From Zygnema cylindricum (taxonomy: Eukaryota > Streptophyta > Zygnematophyceae > Zygnematales > Zygnemataceae), in contig JBBHKE010002850.1 in NCBI GenBank assembly GCA_037447655.1, forward strand, positions 213,148-255,762: 42,615 nucleotides of DNA. The letters run 5' to 3'. Within the stretch, counting starts at the first letter, position 1; every line of letters begins with the position of its first letter. The notes below the pieces were generated by a model. The model worked only from the letters and a program-made list of their open reading frames with translations. It had not been told where the DNA came from and did not search any database. Below are positions 32,830-41,860 of this stretch, in pieces. The position numbers and the translations under genes were made by a program.

Positions 32830-33520
32830 TGTTGTTTTGGAAACCTTAAGTTCTCTATATATCTTGCTGCTATGTTGCCATGCTGTGCTATGTTGCCATG
32901 CTGTGCTAAGTCTGACATCGCAGCTAGAAACCTTGAGCACTCTACACTTGTTGCTATGCTGCTATGGTGCTCTGATCAGACATCGCAGTTGCGCTGCTCT
33001 AATATCACAGCTGCGCTGACAGATCATAGCAGTCATAGCAGTCATAGCAGTCATAGCAGCTATAGCAGTCTGCGCAAGAAAGGTGTTCTGAATATGAGTC
33101 AGTTTGTGTGAAGATAAATTGACGGGGACATGATTTAGTGAGTATGTAACTCGAAAGGGAGTACACAGATTCGGTGCACTTTAGGCACACGTGTCGGTCC
33201 GTGAGAAAGTCAAGTTTGGTTGTTCTAGAAGAAAAGGTACAGTTACATTTGAGGACCAAATTTATACGTGGAGGTTTATCTTCGGTGATGAAAGAATACG
33301 TGGAAAGCGGACGAAGTCCGCCGTCATTTTTGGAAGAGAAGTATTGACTATACCGTCATTTCAGCGGACAACTTTAACCGCGTACTATTTCATTTCTAGC
33401 TGCTGTCTGATTGGTGGAAATAATTATGTGCATTCGACGGTGGGATTTTGTTAATGAAGAGTAGTGTACCAATTGACCACGCTAGTTGTAGTACGGTGTG
33501 ATCAGCCGTAGGCTCACTTG

Positions 33521-33528
33521 TATATATA
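33521..33528 (+). promoter_or_regulatory. TATA box of the 5' LTR
   Basis: TATATATA in ggctcacttgtatatatagg, about 320 bases before the LTR end, so transcription would begin near 33550. Confidence 0.65.
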
Positions 33529-33569
33529 GGACTTAGATTACTTTAAGAAAAGTAGGATTGTTGTGTAGG

Positions 33570-33590
33570 AAAAACTGCGAAGCAGTTTTT
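33570..33590 (+). other. Perfect 9-bp hairpin in the LTR leader
   Basis: AAAAACTGC-GAA-GCAGTTTTT, about 45 bases past the TATA box, repeated exactly in the 3' LTR at 38920-38940. A second hairpin, AAGATCA-TTG-TGATCTT, follows at 33608-33624. Confidence 0.85.
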
Positions 33591-33787
33591 GGGTGTGTTT
33601 GAATTATAAGATCATTGTGATCTTTTGGCAGAACTTTGTGAAATTTTGCATGTGGTTTCTCTGGTGTATATTTTATATTGTGGCAAATTTGCAGACCTAG
33701 GGTGTGTCTGGTTTGCTTTGGGCTTCATTGTGAATTTGGTTGTTTGTGGGATTTCGTGAGAGTTTCCTCTTTACACAATTGATTATC

Positions 33788-34689
33788 ATGGCAACTGCTG
33801 GTGCTTCTTCATCTTCTTCAGTGGCACCAGCTGCCTCAAATCAACAGGTCACGGGCCCTCCCTCACGGATCCCGGTGTTTAATGGGCAAAAGTATCTTTA
33901 TTGGGCGGATTTGACTAAGTCTTATTTGAAACAAGTGAAATTATATGATGTGATTTCGGGTATTCTTCCAGATACGGATCCGGAGTTTGGAAAGAAAAAT
34001 GAAGATGCATTGCATGTGTTGAAGTTACTTTTGTCAGAAGATCTTAACATGACATATATCAATATTTCTACGGCATCTGAAATATGGAAGGCCTTGAGTG
34101 AATCTTATGTCTTAGCCAGTGAGCAGAATGAGGTTGTTACTGCTGGAAAAATCTAGGACTATAAGTATACTGGGGGTGACATGAACTCATATTGTAATGG
34201 CTTGAAACTTCTATTATCGGAGATCGATGTTCCGGGGGGAGTTTTCCTCCTTATCATCAAGCTATGATTCTAATGAGAGGGCTTCCTACTCAATATAGAG
34301 GAGCATCGGAGCAGCTAAGACGGTTAGAGAAGAGTAAATGGAATATAGCAGTCACTCAGGCTTATATCCTAGACGACGAGGCAACTCATATAGCATTAAA
34401 TGGTGGTCAATCAGTGGTTGCTTACAATGCACAGACATATAAGCCGGTTGGTTTTTCTGGAAACAGAAACTTTACCCCCAATCCGAATTATAGGCAATAT
34501 GATAGGTGTGTCTATTGCTTTGGTCAAGGTCATGTTTTCCGGCTGTGTCCGGCATTTATAAAAGCCTGTGAAACAGGAATTTATCGTGCGAGATGGAGGG
34601 TGCGATCGGAGGATTCATCATCAAAATTTCCGACATCAAAACTGCCGATTAAAAATGCGGCATTCCTTGCATTTGATGAGACGTCATAA
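33788..34689 (+). pseudogene. gag: gag of element C, broken
   Basis: The start codon at 33788 lies in the 5' LTR. The N-terminus is Ala/Ser-rich (MATAGASSSSSV), then the Gag domain (PVFNGQKYLYWADLTKSYLK). A TAG at 34154, a frameshift at the G-run near 34232-34237 and a TAA at 34687 interrupt it. The zinc knuckle is intact in the shifted frame (CVYCFGQGHVFRLC, CX2CX4HX4C, 34507-34548). The product would coat the RNA in virus-like particles. Confidence 0.88.
33847..33858 (+). other. Presumed primer-binding site, non-canonical
   Basis: The bases directly after the 5' LTR, GGTCACGGGCCC, do not start with TGG as needed for a tRNA 3' end. They match the complement of the anticodon-loop region of plant initiator Met tRNA, as I recall it, at 10 of 12 positions, which would suggest half-tRNA priming as in Drosophila copia. 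That comparison is from memory and the site is inside the gag reading frame. Confidence 0.35.
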
Positions 34690-36342
34690 GATGAACCACC
34701 GGAAGAAAAGAAAGATGTGGTCAGATTTCCGCAATCGGATGATGACGAGTTCTTTGCTCTTGCAAAAGATCTCATGGAGGGACCTCGAGAGAACGGATGG
34801 ATTATGGACTCCGGATGCTCCTCCCACATGTGCGGCAACCGGGCTTACTTCAAAACGCTTACTCCAATTCCCACTCGTCGCATTTATTACGCGGATGACA
34901 GCGGTGTGGAAGCTACGGCAAAGGGAAGCGTGGAGTTAGCATGTGACATCAATGGTCAGATTGTAAAGAGAACCTTGCATGATGTTCTCTATATCCCAAA
35001 GTTTACAAAAAATTTGTTTTCCACTTCGGTAGCAGAAATGAAAGGTTTTGAAATTTTACAAAAGAATGGGAAAAAGGTAGTAAGTAAAGATGGGAAGGTA
35101 GCTCTAGTAGGAACTAGAGGCCCAAACTTGTTGTACCGGATGGACTTGGCTAATGAAATTGACTTTGCATACTCTAGTGTCCTTCCAGAAAATGTTTTGT
35201 GGCATAAGAGGCTCGGTCATGTTCATCATGAAAGGCTTGATAAAATGGTAAAGCAAAATATGATAGATGGTGTTAAATTAGGAGAAACAGATTCCCATGT
35301 ATGTGATGGATGTGCTTTGGGAAAACTTCATAAGCTGCCACTACCTCAGACAGCGGATAACCAGGCAACGGATTTGCTGCAAATTATTCATTCGGATGTG
35401 TGGGGGCCATCAAAAGTTCCTTCACTCAGTGGCAACCGGCTTTTGGTCACTTTTACGGATGACTTCTCAAGATATAGCAAGGTTTACTTTATGAAAGAAA
35501 AGAGTGAAGTGCTCACTCACTTCAAGCATTTTCGGGTATGGGCCGAAAAACTTCATGGGAAACCGATCCTTTCCCTTCGGTCCGACAACGGAGGGGAATA
35601 TATTTCTCATGCATTTTCTGAATACTTAAAAGACAATGGCATTTCTCGGCAATTTACAGTTCCTTATACTCCGGAACAGAATGGAGTATCCGAAAGACTC
35701 AACCGAACTCTAACAGAAAGTGCAAAATCTATGTTACTAGATAAAGGAATAGATTTCAAATTTTGGGGTGAAGCTTTCTCGTGTGCGTCGTATATTAGAA
35801 ATAGAATAGAGACTAGAGCAGTAAAAGGGAAAACACCATATGAAGTGTGGACCGGAAGAAAACCGAATGTTAGTCACTTCCGAGTTTTTGGGAGTAAATG
35901 TTTTATTTTGGATAATCTCCCTATTTCTAAGCTTAGTCCAAAATCGATTCCAGGAATTTTAATGGGTTATGATGATGAATCCGTGGGCTATAGAGTATTT
36001 AATAGGGATAGGGATACTCTTCAGACTGCTAGGAATATTCACGTTAAAGAAGAGAGCAGATCGGTAGAAGTTTTTGGTATGACAGATTTTGAAAAAGATT
36101 CCAAAAACAAAGAATATGTTATTTTTGAAAGTGTTCCTCTCGCTTCTTCTAGTCCCACTTTGGACCCTCCGGCTGGTTCCCTTGTGGAGAATCATCTTCC
36201 TCCTCCACCACCTCCTCCTCGGCGGCAACCTACGGATCCAACAATTCCAGCCTCAGATTTTCCGGGGGGGGGAAAGGCAAAGCAGCAGGCTACGACACTA
36301 CGAAGCTGCGCTATTTTCTGTCGGATCAGTGGATCTGACTGA
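34690..36342 (+). CDS. pol: Protease and integrase part of pol, element C
   Basis: Open from just after the TAA to 36342. The protease active site is [11 protein letters not shown] (Asp at 34807). The GAG-pre-integrase zinc finger is [13 protein letters not shown]...CDGCALGK. The integrase triad is Asp 35395 (IHSDVWGP), Asp 35584 (RSDNGGEY) and Glu 35692 ([10 protein letters not shown]), with 35 residues between the last two, the copia DD35E spacing. The motif [20 protein letters not shown] follows. The frame is lost at an eight-G run near 36264-36271, after which RT continues in another frame. No catalytic residue is missing in this part. Confidence 0.92.
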   Translation, partial: DEPPEEKKDVVRFPQSDDDEFFALAKDLMEGPRENGWIMDSGCSSHMCGNRAYFKTLTPIPTRRIYYADDSGVEATAKGSVELACDINGQIVKRTLHDVLYIPKFTKNLFSTSVAEMKGFEILQKNGKKVVSKDGKVALVGTRGPNLLYRMDLANEIDFAYSSVLPENVLWHKRLGHVHHERLDKMVKQNMIDGVKLGETDSHVCDGCALGKLHKLPLPQTADNQATDLLQIIHSDVWGPSKVPSLSGNRLLVTFTDDFSRYSKVYFMKEKSEVLTHFKHFRVWAEKLHGKPILSLRSDNGGEYISHAFSEYLKDNGISRQFTVPYTPEQNGVSERLNRTLTESAKSMLLDKGIDFKFWGEAFSCASYIRNRIETRAVKGKTPYEVWTGRKPNVSHFRVFGSKCFILDNLPISKLSPKSIPGILMGYDDESVGYRVFNRDRDTLQTARNIHVKEESRSVEVFGMTDFEKDSKNKEYVIFESVPLASSSPTLDPPAGSLVENHLPPPPPPPRRQPTDPTIPASDFPGGGKAKQQATTLRSCAIFCRISGSD

Positions 36343-36344
36343 AA

Positions 36345-36570
36345 ACTGCGACGCTGCGAAACTGCGAAGCTCCGATGCTGCGAAGCTGCAAAGTTGCGAC
36401 GCTGCGAAGCTGCAAAGCTGCGACGCTGCGAAGCTGCAAAGCTGCGACGCTGCGAAGCTGCAAAGCTGCGACGCTGCGAAGCTGCAAAGCTGCGACGCTG
36501 CGAAGCTGCAAAGCTGCGACGCTGCGAAGCTGCAAAGCTGCGACCTTGCGAAATTGCGAAGCTGCAAAAC
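36345..36570 (+). repeat. 24-bp minisatellite inside pol
   Basis: About nine copies of a GACGCTGCGAAGCTGCAAAG-type 24-mer between integrase and RT. In the RT frame it encodes C-D-A-A-K-L-Q-S repeated, with variants at both ends. Both strands are open in several frames here, which yields spurious frames. Confidence 0.93.
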
Positions 36571-36589
36571 TGCTCTATTATCTGCCAGC

Positions 36590-38173
36590 ATGATGGAACC
36601 ATTCACAATACAAGAGGCCTTTTCAGCTCCGGAAAAAGATCAATGGATCGCTGCGGCTAACGATGAAATGCGATCGATAATGGAGGCTCAAACTTGGGAG
36701 CTTGTGGAGCTTCCACCAGACCGAAAAGCCATCGGCTGTAAGTGGGTCTTTAAAGTAAAGCTGAATCCAGATAACTCTATTGAAAGATATAAGACTAGGC
36801 TTGTTGCTAAAGGCTATAGTCAGAAGGAGGGAATTGACTATGAAGAGACTTTTTCTCCGGTTGTCCGATTTCCAACTGTTAGAATTTTGTTATCCTTAGC
36901 GGCCATTGAGAATATGGAACTACATCAAATGGATGTTAAGACAGCTTTCTTGCATGGAGATTTAGAGGAAGTAATTTATATGAAGCAGCCTGAAAGGTAT
37001 GAAGAGACTGGAAAAGAAAATCTGGTCTGTAAACTGTTGAAATCCCTGTATGGTTTGAAGCAGGCTCCACGTTAGTGGAACCTAAAACTAGATGAGTTTC
37101 TTACCAGTCTAGGATTCGTCAGGATTAGCTCAGATCACTCGGTCTATGTTATGGAAGGGAAAGATGGGATTATGTACATTGCGGTATATGTAGATGATTT
37201 GCTGTTGTTAAGCAAGTCATTAAATGAAATTAACAAAATAAAGGCAGCCTTAAATTCAAGATTTGAGATGAAGGACTTAGGTGAGGCAAAGTATATTCTT
37301 GGAATTCAAGTAGAAAGGGATAGAGATAGGAGAACAATTCATCTAACGCAACGTGAAGCGATAGGAAATGTGCTTGAAAAGTTTGGCATGGCTGAGGCAA
37401 ACGGAAGTGCCACTCCCATGGAATTTAAGCAGAAAATGGAAGGCATGGAGACCGATGGAGGAATCATTTTTGACGATACCTTCGAGTCAGGGGAGGCAGA
37501 TTTTATGGCCACCATTCCATACCGACAGTTTGTTGGTAGCCTAATTTACTTCATGAACTGCACAAGGCCGGATATTGCGGCAGCAGTTGACGCTTTGAGT
37601 AGAAGTTTGCAGAATCCAAGGAAAACAGATTGGGAGGCCGCAAAGAGGGTTCTTCGGTACCTTGTAGGAACACGGAATCTGAGACTTGCTCTCGGTGGAG
37701 ATGAAGTCAAAATTCAGACATGGAGCGATGCTAGCTATGGAGACATGCCAAGCCGCCGTTCCACCACTGGATTCATTTTGAAGATTGGAACTGGAACATG
37801 CTGCTGGAGCAACAAGCTTCAAAAGGTAACAGCTCAGTCTACAATGGAGGCTGAATATATGGCAGTAAGCTCAGCTGTCAAGGAGTTACTATGGGTGAAG
37901 TCGCTCTTCCAATAACTTCATTTTATGCAATCCGGACCTCAAATAGTGTGGTGTGACAACCAAGCAGCTATTGCGATTGCATCCAACCCGAGTCATCATT
38001 TCAAAAGCAAGCACATTGACATCAAGCTGCATTTTGTAAGAGAGAAGGTGAGGAATAGAATTTTAAAGCTAAGTTATCTTCCGGATGAGAAGATGGTAGC
38101 AGATATGATGACTAAGTCTTTACCTGCACCTAAGATGAAATTTTGTAGAGAGGAATGTGGACTCAGTGGCTGA
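36590..38173 (+). pseudogene. pol: Reverse transcriptase and RNase H of element C, broken
   Basis: RT runs from [20 protein letters not shown], with [20 protein letters not shown], the first Asp in [15 protein letters not shown] (36932), [13 protein letters not shown] and the YVDD box (37187-37198). RNase H has Asp 37727 (TWSDASYGD), Glu 37847 (STMEAEYMA) and Asp 37955 (WCDNQAAIA). MMTKSLPAPK and a TGA at 38171 end it. TAG at 37073 (where Gln usually precedes Trp after QAPR) and TAA at 37913 interrupt the frame. All catalytic residues are still present. Confidence 0.93.
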
Positions 38174-38182
38174 GAGAGTCTA

Positions 38183-38196
38183 AAGGTTTAGGGGAG
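38183..38196 (+). other. Polypurine tract of element C
   Basis: aaggtttaggggag directly before the 3' LTR; the final GGGGAG would prime plus-strand synthesis. Confidence 0.75.
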
Positions 38197-39196
38197 TGTT
38201 GTTTTGGAAACCTTAAGTTCTCTCTATATCTTGCTGCTATGTTGCCATGCTGTGCTAAGTCTGACATCGCAGCTAGAAACCTTGAGCACTCTACACTTGT
38301 TGCTATGCTGCTATGGTGCTCTGATCTGACATCGCAGCTGCGCTGCTCTAATATCACAGCTGCGCTGACAGATCATAGCAGTCATAGCAGTCATAGCAGC
38401 TATAGCAGCTATAGCAGTCTGCGCAAGAAAGGTGTTCTGAATATGAGTCAGTTTGTGTGAAGATAAATTGACGGGGACATGATTTAGTGAGTATGTAACT
38501 CGAAAGGGAGTACACAGATTCGGTGCACTTTAGGCACACGTGTCGGTCCGTGAGAAAGTCAAGTTTGGTTGTTCTAGAAGAAAAGGTACAGTTACATTTG
38601 AGGACCAAATTTATACGTGGAGGTTTATCTTCGGTGATGAAAGAATACGTGGAAAGCGGACGAAGTCCGCCGTCATTTTTGGAAGAGAAGTATTGACTAT
38701 ACCGTCATTTCAGCGGACGAACTTTAACCGCGTACTATTTCATTTCTAGCTGCTGTCTGATTGGTGGAAATAATTATGTGCATTCGACGGTGGGATTTTG
38801 TTAATGAAGAGTAGTGTACCAATTGACCACGCTAGTTGTAGTACGGTGTGATCAGCCGTAGGCTCACTTGTATATATAGGACTTAGATTACTTTAAGAAA
38901 AGTAGGATTGTTGTGTAGGAAAAACTGCGAAGCAGTTTTTGGGTGTGTTTGAATTATAAGATCATTGTGATCTTTTGGCAGAACTTTGTGAAATTTTGCA
39001 TGTGGTTTCTCTGGTGTATATTTTATATTGTGGCAAATTTGCAGACCTAGGGTGTGTCTGGTTTGCTTTGGGCTTCATTGTGAAGTTTGTTGTTTGTGGG
39101 ATTTCGTGAGAGTTTCCTCTTTACACAATTGATTATCATGGCAACTGCTGGTGCTTCTTCATCTTCTTCAGTGGCACCAGCTGCCTCAAATCAACA
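38197..39196 (+). repeat. 3' LTR of element C
   Basis: 1000 bp, same ends as the 5' LTR. It includes a TATA box (38871-38878), the leader hairpins and a second copy of the gag start (ATG 39138), whose frame runs out into host sequence. Confidence 0.95.
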
Positions 39197-39201
39197 TATA
39201 T
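39197..39201 (+). other. Target-site duplication, right copy (TATAT)
   Basis: Matches 32825-32829. Deleting one copy and the element restores an open transposase reading frame up to a GTAAG donor at 39205. Confidence 0.92.
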
Positions 39202-39384
39202 CGGGTAAGATTTTTGTACTTTTATATAACTCATTGTTTTATGTTTTAATATATGTTACATCAATTGTTTTTATGATTTTGACGAGGGTTATAAATGCAA
39301 ATACATAAATGAAAATTGTTGCCCCTACCATCATACTTACTTGTGTTGTGTTTTTTTTATATTTTTATGTCATTATGATATTAG

Positions 39385-39636
39385 GTCAGTACAACGAGGA
39401 TCTAGTCGGAAACATGGACGAGACCTGCGTCATTATAAATATGGATAAAAAAAGGACGTCGGGTTTTCGCGGGGACGAGGTGGTTAAATGCGCGGACGTT
39501 GCGGGGGGAGGAGAGTCGATGACTTTGATGGTTCAACTCACGGGCGGAGTGAAAGCCCGAATTAAATCTCCTATGTTAATCTTTGCCAACAAACTTCGTA
39601 ATTACCCGATAAAGGGCATCCACGATGACATACTAG
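39385..39636 (+). pseudogene. Transposase exon 2 (pogo/DDE_1 type)
   Basis: Bounded by atattag and G/GTGTGT, with phase matching both neighbours (introns 39205-39384 and 39637-39946). It reads GQYNEDLVGNMDETCVIINM, with the first catalytic Asp at 39417, then TSGFRGDEVVKCADVAGGGE, a beta-strand region (MTLMVQLTGGVKARI) and LIFANKLRNYPIKGIHDDIL. It is open throughout. Confidence 0.82.
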
Positions 39637-39946
39637 GTGTGTTTCCTTCTCTTTGTGTATTTATCCTCGTAAATATAGACGTTATTATCTTCCTAAATCT
39701 CCTTTATTTTCCACACCAAAAATAATAATTTTGGGGATTTGCGATGTTTACAATGCTTCTTCCCCATCTCTTTCTTGCTCTCTCTCTCCCTCCCTCACTC
39801 AATATCTTTCCCCCCCTCTCTCCCACTCCCTACTATACTTCTTGCCTCCTTCCCTCTCCCTTTCTCTCACCGTCCAAATCTCTTATTCTCCCTATGCCAT
39901 ATCCATCTCCCCTTCATGTAACTTCCTCCCTCTCTGTCTTTTGTAG
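39637..39946 (+). other. CT-rich intron of the transposase
   Basis: 310 bases, GTGTGTTTCC to cttttgtag, with a long pyrimidine-rich middle (about 39760-39890). The frames seen in it are shadows. Confidence 0.7.
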
Positions 39947-40610
39947 GAGTTTGTTATCATACTGTGCCTAAAGGTTGGAACGATAAAATTGTCTTCCCGC
40001 AATGGATAGGAGAGCCGAGGCCATACCAAGGAGATCGTGAAGGGCGAGAAAAGGCTATTTTTGTGGACAATTGTGGCAGGCACAATATGTCCGAGGAGTT
40101 GAACACCCCTTTACTCGCAAAGAGAACAACTCTCCACTTTTTCCCAATGTGTGCAACATATCTAGTGCAACCAGCCGTTTCATTTGTAATTTCAAAAATT
40201 AAGGAGGTATGGTCGATAAAATGGGAAGATTCGAAAATAAAAGGGATAGAGAGCCACAAGTGGTCCCTACCTAGGGGCCAAAAATGGTCGGGTAAGTTAG
40301 TTCGACCGGGGAAATTATTTTTTTAAAGTTGGCACGCGATTCAATTCGTGAGGTGAACAAATTGAAGGACAAGATTGGCATGGGGTATGCACGGAAGGCA
40401 ATGATCCAATGTGGATTGTCATTAAAGGATGGGAAATGGAAGGAGAGTATGCTTACGCAAGATTTACAAGCCATTATCATGAAATGGCGGAACCATTTTG
40501 AGGGCTACGCGGTGCCACATCTTTCGGCTCCCGCACAAAATTTACTCAAACTTCTTCGAGAGGCCGACACTCAAGAGGATGAAGCTAGTCATGACGAAGA
40601 CTTGGTTTAA
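39947..40610 (+). pseudogene. Transposase exon 3 (pogo/DDE_1 type), frameshifted
   Basis: Continues VCYHTVPKGWNDKIVFPQW, then EKAIFVDNCGRHN with the second catalytic Asp at 40066. The third block reads YLVQPAVSFVISKIKEVW; relatives have Asp where this has Val (40177), so the catalytic triad is broken. KWSGKLVRPGKLFF is followed by a one-base shift in a seven-T run (40318-40324) and then ARDSIREVNKLKDKIGMGY, ARKAMIQCGLSL and a TAA at 40608. The protein would have cut and pasted the transposon in the nucleus. Confidence 0.82.
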
Positions 40611-40902
40611 TTAGGAGAGGTGGTAAAATAGATAATAGGCGTTTGCAAAAAAAAAAGAAAATAGAATGGATTTGTTTGGCTTTTTTTTGTAGTTTTATAT
40701 TTGTAGGTTAATATTTGTACTTTTCTTTTACTACAGTATTCAATATACATTGTATTTCTTTCTTTCACATTGAATATTAATAAATCGTTTTTTGTTCATT
40801 TGTAGTTATATTTTATCTGCGCAAGTTGAATGGCCAAAAAAATGGATGAAATGTATTTGTAGTGAAAGTGTAAAAACGTATCCTAAATTTCAGTTTCATA
40901 CT
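40611..40902. other. 3' flank of the transposase, no gene seen
   Basis: T-rich sequence with an AATAAA-like word (gaatattaataaatcg near 40772), possibly the 3' end of the transcript. Confidence 0.4.
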
Positions 40903-41496
40903 GCCATTCAGTGATGACACATTGTCGTCGCCGATTGGCCTAATATGAAATATACCATTCAGCGACAACATAATATCGTCGCTGAATGGCAAAAGTTATA
41001 GAATGCCATAAAGACATTAAGGGCAAGAGAGATTGAGATATAAAGTATAGAGACCATGTTAGAGAAAGGAAAAAAAAATGGGAAAGAGACAGATAATAAG
41101 AGATATAACATGAAAACTGGATTTGAATGATGTAACTAAAAAAGTGTGAAACATAACGACAAGAGTCAGAGAATTTAAGGGCTAGAGGGACAAATAGTGT
41201 TGTTAAGTTCAATATTAATCAGAGATGTTAAATAAGAGAAAAATAATCATGGGATGCATGACACCTTGTGTGTCACAGATGTTAAAGAAGAGAAAAATAA
41301 TCATGGGATGCATGACACCTTGTGTTGACACAGTGTCGGTACAAAATGGTGAAAAATTAAACATGCCATTCAGCACTAAGACATTCTCGTCATTGACTGG
41401 CAATAAACATACCATTCAGCGACGATATAGTCATTCTCGTCATTGGCTGGCAATAAACATACCATTCAGCGACGATATAGTCTCGTCAGTGAGTAC
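40903..41496 (+). repeat. Hairpin family CCATTCAGCGAC / GTCGCTGAATGG
   Basis: Five related inverted repeats: 40903-40939 (imperfect, 16-bp arms), 40955-40989 (perfect 12-bp arms) and three about 50 bp apart starting near 41364, 41412 and 41462. A two-copy 55-bp direct repeat (41223-41332) lies between the groups. Confidence 0.8.
41223..41332 (+). repeat. Two-copy 55-bp tandem repeat
   Basis: agatgttaaa.aagagaaaaataatcatggg through acaccttgtgt occurs twice, starting at 41223 and 41278, with about three differences. Confidence 0.85.
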
Positions 41497-41564
41497 CATA
41501 AAAGAGAGAGAGACAGAAAAAATTAAAAATGAGAGATTAAAAGAGATAAAAAAAACTTAGTTAG

Positions 41565-41860
41565 ATGAAGATTTTGTGCCAACTAAAAAGGGAGAGGGAG
41601 AGATAGCGATAGATAGAGTGAGTGGGGAGAGGGAGAGGAAGAGGGGGAAGGAGATAGTGAGGCAGATTGAGAGGGTGAGAAGGAGAGGAAAAAGAAACAG
41701 GAGAGGGAAAGGGAGAAAGAGAGAGAAAACAAGAGGAAAGGGAGAGGGAAAGGGAAAGGGAGAGGGAGAGAGAAAAGGAGAGGGAAAGGGAGACAGAATA
41801 AAGATAGATTAAGAGGGAGAGAGAGAGGTTAAGGGAGAGGGTAAAAAGGAGAGGGAGCAC
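41565..41860 (+). repeat. Purine (GGGAGA/GAAAGG) tract
   Basis: Almost pure A/G on + for about 300 bases. It opens Arg/Lys/Glu-rich frames on + and Ser/Leu/Pro-rich frames on -, none credible. Confidence 0.9.

Larger units (their letters stand above)
32830..33846 (+). repeat. 5' LTR of element C
   Basis: 1017 bp, TGTTGTTTTGG...AAATCAACA. It holds a GCTATGTTGCCATGCTGT duplication not in the 3' LTR, a (CATAGCAGT)n run near 33025-33070, GAA-loop hairpins, a TATA box and, at its very end, the first 19 codons of gag. Confidence 0.95.
32830..39196 (+). mobile_element. Ty1/copia element C, full length with both LTRs
   Basis: LTRs begin TGTT and end AACA, are flanked by a perfect TATAT duplication, and enclose Gag, protease, integrase, RT and RNase H in the copia order. 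A purine-rich stretch ending GGGGAG sits directly before the 3' LTR. The LTRs are 1017 and 1000 bp and differ by about seven substitutions, one 18-bp tandem duplication and one single base. The coding region carries four in-frame stops and two frameshifts. It is inserted in an exon of the pogo-like transposase. Confidence 0.95.

Noticed and set aside
33005-33454. Frames inside the LTR, for example the one from 33191, repeated at 38540
   Set aside because: Present in both LTRs because the LTR is duplicated. No domain, and the 3' copy is cut short by the single-base difference.
36192-36606. Minus-strand FAASQRRS repeat frames and + strand AAKLRRCE frames
   Set aside because: They are alternative readings of the 24-bp minisatellite inside pol. 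The RT frame is the one continuous with a domain.
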